A stretch of DNA of 64,000 bases from CAWARU01 sp963784575 (GTDB lineage Bacteria > Pseudomonadota > Gammaproteobacteria > UBA6186 > Azoamicaceae). Positions 54,537 to 63,394 of this stretch are shown in pieces (the stretch's first letter is position 1; every line of letters starts with the position of its first letter). Location of the stretch: contig CAWARU010000001.1 in assembly GCA_963784575.1 (NCBI GenBank), positions 868,001 to 932,000 of the forward strand, read 5' to 3'. The position numbers and the translations under genes are program-made. The notes under the pieces are model-generated. The model searched no databases and was not told the origin of the DNA. It saw nothing but the letters and a program-made list of their open reading frames with translations.

Positions 54537-55406
54537 GTGGCTGTGTTTTTTAAGAAAACTGTTTGGAAGCGGTTTAATGCAAGTTCTTTGAGTATTTTAT
54601 TATTTTGTACAATGATTTTTTTATCACCTATTAATTGCTATGCAGGCGCCTGGCTGCAAGATGAAGGAAAAGGCCTTATTATTTCAAACTTTCAGCAGTA
54701 TATCAGCACCAAATATTGGGATCGAGAAGGTCATTTGAAATCTGGACCTCGCTTCAACCAATTTTCTATCAATCCTTATATGGAATATGGGGCGCACCCA
54801 AAAATGACCATTGGAATAAATCCTACAGCGAAAAGAATTAGCCAAGCAAATCAAGTCAGCAAATTTGGCCTGAATAATATTAACTTATTTGCATTATGCC
54901 TTCTCAAGAAGAGCGACTGGTCAAGCTATTCGATACAATTTACCTACAACCAGCCTTTTAAGGCCAAATCATTTGGTGCTAATCAAGCCAATCAATCTGT
55001 GTACGGTATTATTGATCGACAAAGATTTATTGATGTGCGCCTACTCGCTGGAAAAGGTGGAGAATTTGACAAAAAACAAAGTAGACTTTGGTATGCTGAT
55101 GGCGAAATTTCTTATAGGGCAAATTTTGATGGGGCGGCAGATGAAGTGCATGTTGATTTTATGCTGGGATTGAAATTCCTGGATCAACGCCTGGTTTTTG
55201 AGGTCAAAGAGCAAAATGTCTTTGGTATGCATAATCCAAAAACTGACTCTCTACCAGATTATAGTCTATTCACTATAATACCGAACATTCAATTATTTTC
55301 AAGAGACAAAACTTTAGGTCTCCAAATCGGCCTACAACAAGATTTTTATGGCGTCAATATTGGCAAGGGAATTGCTCCCTTTGTCGCCCTTTGGTGGAGA
55401 TTCTAA
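54537..55406 (+). CDS. Secreted/outer-membrane-like hypothetical protein
   Basis: A 289-residue protein starting at GTG 54537, 43 bp from the divergent manC start. A signal peptide spans residues about 1-36 (FLSPINCYAGA followed by AWLQDEG). The rest shows alternating beta-strand patterns (YSIQFTYNQPFKAKSF, EISYRANFDG, VHVDFMLGLKF). It ends in WWRF, the terminal aromatic typical of outer-membrane beta-barrels. No family name is recognised. It may be a porin-like or glycan-export component of the sugar cluster. Confidence 0.7.
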   Translation: MAVFFKKTVWKRFNASSLSILLFCTMIFLSPINCYAGAWLQDEGKGLIISNFQQYISTKYWDREGHLKSGPRFNQFSINPYMEYGAHPKMTIGINPTAKRISQANQVSKFGLNNINLFALCLLKKSDWSSYSIQFTYNQPFKAKSFGANQANQSVYGIIDRQRFIDVRLLAGKGGEFDKKQSRLWYADGEISYRANFDGAADEVHVDFMLGLKFLDQRLVFEVKEQNVFGMHNPKTDSLPDYSLFTIIPNIQLFSRDKTLGLQIGLQQDFYGVNIGKGIAPFVALWWRF

Positions 55407-55635
55407 AATATAAATTTTGAATGCGAGAAAGTTAAATGTCGAAGCATAACTTGTCACCAAAGACGCATTTTTCTAAACTTGCAAAACTTCACCATTTACC
55501 TTTATGCAATCTTTGAGTTATTGATTAGACCTGGATATTGGTATAAAACCGAGCATGGAATTAGCAAAGAAGTAATGGGCACTGATTCCAAAGAATGACA
55601 TATTTGGCTATCTCGAACCTTGAAAGGAGATATGA

Positions 55636-57066
55636 ATGAAAGATCAACATCAAAAAGACATCGAAAGCGTACTTGTGATCGGTATGGGACGGATAGGATT
55701 GCCACAGGCATTATCGCTCGCCACAGCTAATATCAAAGTTTATGGATATGATCGAAATCCTGGCACAATATCAGAACTCAATGAGCAAAAAATCCCTTTT
55801 TATGAACCTTCCATGAGTGAATGTCTAAGTAAAACCTTAGGCAAGACTTTCTTCCCCTTATCCAGCTGGGATCAAATTAAGGAACAGCTACCGAATATCG
55901 ATGCAATTTTCTTTGCTATAGGAACTAAAGCGCCCAATAGCCAAGATATCACACAAGGAAAGAGATTGGAAACACCTGAATATTTTATACTACTGGATCG
56001 ATTATTTTCGGATAGTACAAATTTGAAACCTGGAATTAAATTAATTTTACGCACCACCATGCCTCTTGGTGGTACAGACAGCATCAAAGAATACATTGAA
56101 AAAAATTATTCTGCTAAGGAAGGAGAAGATTTTTTCCTCACTTTTGCACCAGAACGAATAACTGAAGGGCATGCGATAGAAGAACTGGCCAGTGTCCCTA
56201 AAATCATAGGCGTCTATAATGAAAAGGCTTATGAACCTATTAGAAATCTGTTTCAAAAAATGGGCGGCAAGGTTATCAGGGTAAAAAACCCCATTACTGC
56301 TGAATTTTGCAAGTTGACAGATAATGCCTACCGCAGCACTCTGTTTAGCTTCTCTAATGAAATTGCGATGTATGCAGGAAAATTTGACATCGATGCAGAG
56401 GAAGTCATTCAAACGGTAAATGATCATTATGAACGCAATCACATTCCTAAGCCTGGATTTGTTTCGGGATATTGCTTGAGTAAAGATCCCTATATCTTTG
56501 AACAAGATTTCATGAAGTATAATACCTCCCGAGATTTTCATTCAATTTGGTATTATGGCCGCCGCACAAATGATTATCTTGTTGAATATGCAGTCTCTAA
56601 GGTTCTCGACCACCTGGCGGACCCAGAAAATAACACTATTGCCCTATTGGGATTGGCATTCAATGCTAATATAGACGATTTCAGGAGCTCGCATTCATTC
56701 AAAATCATGGAGCTTCTTATTGAAGCTGGCGTCAAAAAAATCAATGTTTACGATCCCAATCTTGAAATAAACAAATATACTAAATTGCCTGAGACAATTG
56801 TTCCCTATATCTTTAATAAATCTGATAACTTGGATAGAATTATATTTGATGGTGTTAATGCCATCATTATCTGCGATCGACATAATGCCTTAATAGACGT
56901 CAACAACATCCAAAAATTAAGCCTGCTTTTGAAGGATACTCACAACCCTTGTTATCTTTTCGATGGGTGGGATGTTTGGGATTCCGCTTCAAACCTTGGT
57001 CATATCAACTATGAGGGAATTGGATTCAAGGAAAAGGCTAGTAAGGACAATAAGGGGCACTATTAA
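55636..57066 (+). CDS. Nucleotide-sugar dehydrogenase (UDP-Glc/GDP-Man dehydrogenase family)
   Basis: A 476-residue NAD-dependent oxidoreductase. The Rossmann motif is IGMGRIGLP (about 15-23), the ERITEGHA catalytic region lies at about 172, and the catalytic Cys is C280 in GYCLSKDPY (usually GGHCIPVDPY). A third domain runs to about 450 (LLGLAFNANIDDFRSS). It oxidises the C6 hydroxyl of a UDP- or GDP-sugar to the uronic acid. The substrate cannot be fixed; with manC nearby, GDP-mannose is possible, and UDP-HexNAc is another option. GAAAGGAG lies before the ATG. It is co-transcribed with the epimerase, 3 bp downstream. Confidence 0.88.
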   Translation: MKDQHQKDIESVLVIGMGRIGLPQALSLATANIKVYGYDRNPGTISELNEQKIPFYEPSMSECLSKTLGKTFFPLSSWDQIKEQLPNIDAIFFAIGTKAPNSQDITQGKRLETPEYFILLDRLFSDSTNLKPGIKLILRTTMPLGGTDSIKEYIEKNYSAKEGEDFFLTFAPERITEGHAIEELASVPKIIGVYNEKAYEPIRNLFQKMGGKVIRVKNPITAEFCKLTDNAYRSTLFSFSNEIAMYAGKFDIDAEEVIQTVNDHYERNHIPKPGFVSGYCLSKDPYIFEQDFMKYNTSRDFHSIWYYGRRTNDYLVEYAVSKVLDHLADPENNTIALLGLAFNANIDDFRSSHSFKIMELLIEAGVKKINVYDPNLEINKYTKLPETIVPYIFNKSDNLDRIIFDGVNAIIICDRHNALIDVNNIQKLSLLLKDTHNPCYLFDGWDVWDSASNLGHINYEGIGFKEKASKDNKGHY

Positions 57067-57069
57067 GAC

Positions 57070-58065
57070 ATGCACAATCATGCAACTGCAAACAAAATAC
57101 TCGTCACAGGTGCTGCAGGCTTCATTGGATCTTTCTTATGTGAACAATTGTTACAGAATGGGCATTCTGTCCTAGGTATTGATAATTTTTTCCGTGGAAA
57201 ATTCGAGAATATAGAAAAATTGAGTTATAACAAACATTTTTCTTTTGAAGAGCTGGATCTCAGCCTCGAAAAAAATGTTGAGAAGATAACCGGCCTTGTT
57301 TCCATGCAGAGTATCGATACTGTCTTCCATCTTGCTGCCGTGAATGGGACAGAATATTTCTATGAGCGTCCTCTCTTCGTGCTTGATCAAAACATCAGAA
57401 TAACACAAAATGTGCTTGCCTCTCTTCGATCTCCAGTCGAATATATAATTTATACCTCAAGCTCCGAAGTATATGGCAATGCACTGGAATTTCCAACAAA
57501 AGAACAGCATCCCATTCTACTCAATGCCAGAGCAGACAGAGATTCCTATGCTGCATCAAAAGCCATTGGAGACTTCTATGTGCGCTTGTTTGCAAAACAG
57601 CATAATATGCGATCTTTGATCTTAAGAATATTCAATTTATATGGTGAAAGAATGGACGGTACTCGTTATGGACAGGTAATCCCGGAATTTGTAAATCGTC
57701 TACTCTATGAGAAAGATTTCTACATTATTGGAAATGGCCTGCAAACCCGAAGTTTCTGTTATATACAAGATGCAGTTTTTGCCATGCGATTATTAATGGA
57801 AAAACAAACTACCGGGATTGTTAATTTAGGCTTTGATGAAGAAATTTCCATAGGCTTGCTTGCAAAAACCATTCATGAGCTTGAGAAGAGGCAATTTAAT
57901 CCAACTTTCCGGCCAGAACGCCCAGATGATCACAGGCGCAGACGTCCAGATATCAGCCATTTAAAATCGCTCATACCCGAGTTAAACTTTACACCCTTAA
58001 AGGCTGGATTACAAAGAGTCATAGACTTTTATAGGAAAAAAGGTTTCAGTGGAAAAACCAATTGA
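57070..58065 (+). CDS. NAD-dependent epimerase/dehydratase (extended SDR)
   Basis: A 331-residue enzyme. The nucleotide-binding motif is VTGAAGFIGSF (about 12-22). The catalytic Tyr and Lys are Y160 and K164 (DSYAASKAIGDFY), with a TSSSEVYG Ser upstream. FNLYGERMDGTRYGQVIPEF and RPERPDDHRRRRPDISH are typical of UDP-sugar epimerases and UDP-glucuronate decarboxylases. It starts 3 bp after the dehydrogenase stop, so it probably acts on that enzyme's product. Together they would supply an activated sugar acid or pentose for surface glycan. Confidence 0.88.
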   Translation: MHNHATANKILVTGAAGFIGSFLCEQLLQNGHSVLGIDNFFRGKFENIEKLSYNKHFSFEELDLSLEKNVEKITGLVSMQSIDTVFHLAAVNGTEYFYERPLFVLDQNIRITQNVLASLRSPVEYIIYTSSSEVYGNALEFPTKEQHPILLNARADRDSYAASKAIGDFYVRLFAKQHNMRSLILRIFNLYGERMDGTRYGQVIPEFVNRLLYEKDFYIIGNGLQTRSFCYIQDAVFAMRLLMEKQTTGIVNLGFDEEISIGLLAKTIHELEKRQFNPTFRPERPDDHRRRRPDISHLKSLIPELNFTPLKAGLQRVIDFYRKKGFSGKTN

Positions 58066-58098
58066 TAAAGACATCATTTAATACTCTAGGCGTAGTAT

Positions 58099-60027
58099 TC
58101 ATGGATTGCACAGTTTTAAGGCATCAGAGAGCTTTATCTTTGCAACCCCAACAACCCGATCCGCTCCTCCATAATACAATAATATTTCTTCATTCAAAAG
58201 AACAGCACCACAGGGGAATACCACATTTGACACTATTCCAATCTTTTCATAAACCATCTCTGGCTCTAACAAATGGATGCTCGGGCTTATCACTTTAGAA
58301 GGATCGTTAAGATCAAGAAGCAACATACCAGCTTCGTAACTGAAAATACCATCCTTGGTAGTGACACAATGATAAAACATTAACCAGCCTTTCTCTGTTT
58401 CGATCGGCGGTGCAGCTATTCCAGTCTTTACCAATTGTTGATCACTTCTGCAGTTGACTTCTACTATTTTGTATTCGTTTAAGAGCCAAGCAGTTTCTAA
58501 GTAGGCAAGGCTCTTCATGTAATCAAGATAAATTGTATTGTCAATTCTATGAAAAACCGCATATTTATCGTTGATCTTTTTAGGAAGCAAACAGGCATCT
58601 TTATCAGAATATTGACGTGGGGTAATTACCTTAGACCGCTGCCAATTCCAGTTTTTATCCAGGAAATCTCGAACCAGAATGGAGGTATAGGCAACCCTCG
58701 GGGTAAAGCCATCATATGCCGTATAGAAAACATAGAATTTGTCATCAATCCTCGTAATTCTAGGATCCTCACAACCAGAATGGCCAGGAGTGAGCCTCTT
58801 TTCATAAAATTCAGTCGGTACATAAATTGGTTCAGGTAATCTTTCATCAATTTGGATGCCATCACGACTTGATGCATATCCAAAAACCGAAACATCATCA
58901 TGAGACAATGCTCGATAAATAATATGGATCTTATCATCTGCATATATCGCAGCGGGATTGAATGTCGCTTTTGCCTCCCAAGTAAATTCTGGACGTGGGG
59001 CTATGATTGGATTGTATTTATACCTAGAAACTAAAGGATTTGCATTGCTTGCGACAAATGAATTTTTATCAACAATGATCAATTTTTTGAGCAGATCTGC
59101 GATATCGTAAATTGCTGCACAACATACAGTATCTGCCCCACCATAGTAAATAATTATCTTATTATGCTCCACTATGGCACCTGAAGGGAAGATGACATTC
59201 GGAACATTACCTTCCAATTCATAGGGCTGGTCTGGAATAAGTAAAGGTTCATTTATCCGACCAATAACTTTTCTGGGATCCTCCAAATCCAAGAGAGCAG
59301 CTTCTATCGCGAAAATCTTGTTTGGCGAAAAATAGTTATGTATATAAGAATGGATCAAGAGCCAGCCATGGTCAGTTCTTATGGGTTGAGATCCTAATTC
59401 GATGTGATCATGGGAGTTTCGCATCAAAGGGATTACATGATGATTCAAAGAAGCGTACCATTCATTCCAATATTGGCTGGACCATAAATCTTCTTCATTG
59501 TCAAAGAGGGCTAAAGCAATCCTGGCTGGGGGAATATCTGTGTGGACCGTTAAAACGGCGGCTATTTTTCCATCTATTCTTTCTGGGAATAATGCCATTG
59601 CTTTTGAATTGAAATTCGTGATGGAATACTTGATTGATGGAGAATCAAAATTATCAAATATTGCAAGTCCAATTTTAATTCCCTTCGCTGTGAAGGGATA
59701 TTCGGACAAAGCCGTATAAAAAACATAATATTTATCCTCGAATTTCGTCACTCTGGGATCTTCACAGCCAAATGCCTCCCATGCAAATTCTGGTTTTATC
59801 AATTGTTTCACACGCTTAAAATTGATTCCATCATCGCTTACAGCATAGCCAATAGATGAAATAGAGAGAGGAATGTTTTGAATAAAATACTGTGATGACA
59901 TTGCCCTATAGAGCATATGATAGCGATTATCTGATTTGACAACACAGGGATTGAAAGCTGCACATGCTTCCCAGGAATTGTCGGTATCTGGCCTTAATAA
60001 AGGATTTTCTCTGATTCTTTTGAACAT
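58099..60027 (-). CDS. Double-domain GH130 (mannosyl-phosphorylase-like) protein
   Basis: A 642-residue protein consisting of two complete GH130 five-bladed propeller domains in tandem (about 1-310 and 330-642). Each has the GCEDPR motif carrying the catalytic Asp (D90 and D421), a WEA...FNP...YR block near its start and a YYGGAD near its end. GH130 enzymes phosphorolyse beta-mannosides, releasing alpha-mannose-1-phosphate. Single-domain proteins of 300-400 residues are usual, so the fusion is unusual. The two domains are diverged, suggesting an old duplication. Cytosolic, with no signal peptide. It lies 41 bp upstream of nothing else on its strand except the second GH130 gene, with which it forms a pair. 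Confidence 0.88.
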   Translation of the reverse strand: MFKRIRENPLLRPDTDNSWEACAAFNPCVVKSDNRYHMLYRAMSSQYFIQNIPLSISSIGYAVSDDGINFKRVKQLIKPEFAWEAFGCEDPRVTKFEDKYYVFYTALSEYPFTAKGIKIGLAIFDNFDSPSIKYSITNFNSKAMALFPERIDGKIAAVLTVHTDIPPARIALALFDNEEDLWSSQYWNEWYASLNHHVIPLMRNSHDHIELGSQPIRTDHGWLLIHSYIHNYFSPNKIFAIEAALLDLEDPRKVIGRINEPLLIPDQPYELEGNVPNVIFPSGAIVEHNKIIIYYGGADTVCCAAIYDIADLLKKLIIVDKNSFVASNANPLVSRYKYNPIIAPRPEFTWEAKATFNPAAIYADDKIHIIYRALSHDDVSVFGYASSRDGIQIDERLPEPIYVPTEFYEKRLTPGHSGCEDPRITRIDDKFYVFYTAYDGFTPRVAYTSILVRDFLDKNWNWQRSKVITPRQYSDKDACLLPKKINDKYAVFHRIDNTIYLDYMKSLAYLETAWLLNEYKIVEVNCRSDQQLVKTGIAAPPIETEKGWLMFYHCVTTKDGIFSYEAGMLLLDLNDPSKVISPSIHLLEPEMVYEKIGIVSNVVFPCGAVLLNEEILLYYGGADRVVGVAKIKLSDALKLCNP

Positions 60028-60068
60028 ATCATCCTAACTTTTGAACCTCAAATCTCTAAGTAGTGAAG

Positions 60069-61457
60069 CTAATATTCTAACCTGCTTCCGCAAATTTGGA
60101 AAAATTCAGCATGCTGCGATGTTTTGATGCCCTCGATCAATTCTGATAACTTAACAAAAGCAGCGCATAAGACAGAATCTGCTGCTCCATAGTATACGTA
60201 GAGTAATTCATCTATAAGTGCTGTTCCGCATGTGTACACCACCCCTGATTTGAATCCCTCCATTTCATATTGAGCCGCTGGTTCTAATATTGGATGAGTC
60301 GACCGATATTTCACTTTGCTGGGATCTTCAATATCGAGCAACATAGCTCCGATCTTATATTTATTGGGGTCCTTGTAATCCATCGCATGGTATAGTATCA
60401 ACCACCCTTCTTTGGTTTTGATGGGCGGTGGGCCGCTGCCTCTTACCCAATTATCCCAATAGGGACTCATTTCTGCAACCCTATAGTGACTTTTAATAAA
60501 AATATCTTCTTCAAGAGAATCACAGTAATCAATTAGAACTTTAGGAGTCAGACTGTGTAGAATTGCATACTTTCCATTAATCTTTTCTGGAAATATAACC
60601 CAATTTTTATGCATTTCATGAAAAGGTGAAATTCTTCTTGGACTCTTCCAATTCCATTCCTGATTTAAGAAATCAGGGACCGATATTGAAGTTACCTCAA
60701 TATATTGAGGTTGAAAAGCATTGTAAACGGTATATGTCATATAAATTGTATCATCGATGCAACAAAGACGGGGATCTTCACAACCAGCCCAGCTGCCGCC
60801 TGACCCAAACATAAAGGGATAAGTATAAGCACTCGATGCATGGCTGTGTTTGTGATTGTTATTGTATGAAGGCTGGCAGGAATAAATAGGCCTATCTGAT
60901 CTCTCCTCTATATGGATGCCATCCTTACTCGATGCATAGCCTAAAACAGATTCACCGGTCGACATAATGGCTCGATAAATGATATGCACTTTCTCATCCA
61001 GGTATAAGACACCCGCATTAAAAACAGCAGAAGCTTCCCAAAAGTTTTTATGGTTGGGCTTTAAAATCGGGTTTTTCGGGGATCTTTCTAGCGTAATCTT
61101 TGATAAATTTTTCGAATCTCCGAAAAGGACTTTGGATGTTATTTTGACTTTTTTGATCGTTTTTTTTAATAGATATGAAAATTGGATATCTTCCTGTTCA
61201 CGAATTAGTTTTTGAGGTTTTATTTGTTCTTTTGTTTGCCAAATGGGGTTAGCTGTTCTCCATAATTCAGATTCCATCTTGATATCATCAAAAAGAACGG
61301 CTCCTAGAGAAAAGGGATTTTTGACATAGTAGAAAATGAGTAAACCTTGATTAAACAGAAATCCGTCTAGAAAACTTATTTGTGAGTTATCAAAATAAGT
61401 TTCTCTGGACTGGATCTTTATTCTAAGTAACTTTTTTAACTTAGATGTTAAAAACAT
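60069..61457 (-). CDS. GH130 family glycosidase/phosphorylase
   Basis: A 462-residue protein. Residues 1-130 are an N-terminal extension of unknown fold. Residues about 130-450 form one GH130 domain with WEASAVFNAGVLYLDEK near its start, the catalytic GCEDPR (D228) and YYGAADSVLCAAF near its end. It probably acts on beta-mannosides like its neighbour, possibly with a different linkage or chain length. It is transcribed just ahead of the double-domain GH130 gene (41 bp gap), so they form an operon. Cytosolic. The extension may bind a partner or substrate. Confidence 0.87.
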   Translation of the reverse strand: MFLTSKLKKLLRIKIQSRETYFDNSQISFLDGFLFNQGLLIFYYVKNPFSLGAVLFDDIKMESELWRTANPIWQTKEQIKPQKLIREQEDIQFSYLLKKTIKKVKITSKVLFGDSKNLSKITLERSPKNPILKPNHKNFWEASAVFNAGVLYLDEKVHIIYRAIMSTGESVLGYASSKDGIHIEERSDRPIYSCQPSYNNNHKHSHASSAYTYPFMFGSGGSWAGCEDPRLCCIDDTIYMTYTVYNAFQPQYIEVTSISVPDFLNQEWNWKSPRRISPFHEMHKNWVIFPEKINGKYAILHSLTPKVLIDYCDSLEEDIFIKSHYRVAEMSPYWDNWVRGSGPPPIKTKEGWLILYHAMDYKDPNKYKIGAMLLDIEDPSKVKYRSTHPILEPAAQYEMEGFKSGVVYTCGTALIDELLYVYYGAADSVLCAAFVKLSELIEGIKTSQHAEFFQICGSRLEY

Positions 61458-61697
61458 TTCATTTCCTAATCTCTCCCCATCATTAAAGAATAAGAAATAT
61501 TTTTGTTATTGCAAATTTGAAAGAAAATAACAAGATATTTTGAAAAGTTTTCTTAAGCTATTGGTAATCAGAGGATTGGCAGAAACGACAAATACCGTCT
61601 ATTTTAGAATGAGACTATCAATACTCACTTCATTCTACTTGACTAATATGGAAGTACCTATAGAACTACCTTCCATTAATTTGTATGGTTTAGCTGC

Positions 61698-63365
61698 ATG
61701 AGCATAGAAAATTATCCTGATAAAGAGGGTATCTATAGAGAAGAAAGATTTAAGCTTACCTGCAATTTAGAATCTATTACTCATAGCGAAATAAATAACT
61801 ATTTATATGGCAACTTGTTAATTGGGGTAACCTCCATCTTCATTTTGGCAAGCATTCTATTTTGGGAGCTGTATGGTCATATTGAAAAAACAAGATTGAC
61901 CCTTTGGTATATTTCTGTACTTCTTGTAGTGGCTCTCCGAATCGGGTTGTTAATTTGGTACCATAAAACAAAGCACAATACCAATTTACAAGATTATCAC
62001 TATATATGGTTTGTCGTTGGTTCTACTTTATCAGCAATGCTATGGGGGATAATCGGAAGCATTTTGATGCCAGATAATGTTTTCTATCAAACATTTATCC
62101 TCATTATGATTTCAGGAATCATGGCTGGCTCGACAATAGGCCTGAGCGCCCGCTATTTGCCTGCAATTCTGTATATCTTTTTCTCTCTGGTGCCAATCAT
62201 TGCCTGGGAAGGACTTCAAGTATTGGAAGGCAAAAGAATGTATTTGGGCATTTTTTTAGCAATGACTTTCTATTTATTCTACTCAAGCGTTACCGCATAC
62301 AAAAGTTCTAATCTTATAATCAATAATATAAATTTAAAAAATCAAAATATAAATTTATTGACAAAATTAAAAGAATATCTTCGGCAACTTGAGCTCTTCA
62401 GCCAGATGGGGGAATCCCTAGAAAAATGCCGCAGCAATCAGGAAATTGGTGTTACCTGTAGAAAGTATCTTCCCTATATTTTCCGTGAATTTTCTGGCGG
62501 CATAACTCTGATCTCTGAACCGAGTGACCAAATGCAGTACTTCGAATCATGGAGCGACTATACCACAGTCGATCGATTCCAGGATTTTCCTAAAAGCGAT
62601 TGCTATGCCAGCAAAGCTAAATCATTCCATATCAGCGACAAAGTAAGCAGATGCAAACATTGTCAGGATTCTACAGCCTGTTATGTTTGCGTACCACTCC
62701 AAACACCTTTAGAATTTTTTGGAGTACTGCACCTTAAATCGAGTTCCAGATCACAGCATAAAAACCACCAAGAGATTTCAAACCAAAAAGATCTTATCAC
62801 TCGTGTAGCCGCGAATATTAGCTTTGCATTGAGTACAATTCAATATGAAAAGCTCCTGGAAACAGAAGCAACTGAAGATACCTTAACAGGGCTATACAAC
62901 CGCAGATATCTAGATAAATACTTTAATATAGAACTTGCAAGATATGAGAGAAAGCCAATTCCTATTTCAGTTATCATGATTGATATAGATCATTTTAAAA
63001 ATTACAATGATCAATATGGGCATGAAACTGGTGACCAAGTACTCCATAGCCTAGGATTAATACTTAAAAAAAGTGTGCGTGGCAGTGATTTTGCATGCCG
63101 CTATGGTGGAGAGGAATTCATCCTGATTTTACCAGAGACCGATTTAGATGCGGCGTTCAAACGAGCAGAAAAAATACGAAAGGAAGTCAAGAATTTTTCA
63201 TTGGTAAAAAATGCAAAAACTATAAAAAATATGACTGTATCAATGGGTGTTGCATCATATCCTGAACATGGGGATACAGAGTCCCATGTTATCGCAGCAG
63301 CCGATAAGGCCTTATACCGTGCTAAAATAGAAGGTAGGGATAGAATTTGCATCGCTACAGTTTAA
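61698..63365 (+). CDS. Diguanylate cyclase: membrane, GAF and GGDEF domains
   Basis: A 555-residue protein. Residues about 30-215 form six or seven transmembrane helices (MASE-like sensor). Residues about 230-390 form a GAF domain with a Cys-rich CYASKAKSFHISDKVSRCKHC segment, a variant seen in GAF-GGDEF proteins. Residues about 395-555 form a GGDEF domain with TLTGLYNRRYL, active site GGEEF (470-474) and an inhibitory I-site RGSD (461-464) at the correct distance. It should make cyclic-di-GMP and be subject to product inhibition. It is convergent with the EAL gene, which would degrade the messenger. Confidence 0.92.
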   Translation: MSIENYPDKEGIYREERFKLTCNLESITHSEINNYLYGNLLIGVTSIFILASILFWELYGHIEKTRLTLWYISVLLVVALRIGLLIWYHKTKHNTNLQDYHYIWFVVGSTLSAMLWGIIGSILMPDNVFYQTFILIMISGIMAGSTIGLSARYLPAILYIFFSLVPIIAWEGLQVLEGKRMYLGIFLAMTFYLFYSSVTAYKSSNLIINNINLKNQNINLLTKLKEYLRQLELFSQMGESLEKCRSNQEIGVTCRKYLPYIFREFSGGITLISEPSDQMQYFESWSDYTTVDRFQDFPKSDCYASKAKSFHISDKVSRCKHCQDSTACYVCVPLQTPLEFFGVLHLKSSSRSQHKNHQEISNQKDLITRVAANISFALSTIQYEKLLETEATEDTLTGLYNRRYLDKYFNIELARYERKPIPISVIMIDIDHFKNYNDQYGHETGDQVLHSLGLILKKSVRGSDFACRYGGEEFILILPETDLDAAFKRAEKIRKEVKNFSLVKNAKTIKNMTVSMGVASYPEHGDTESHVIAAADKALYRAKIEGRDRICIATV

Positions 63366-63394
63366 TAAAATAAATATCCAAATGATATCTTAGT

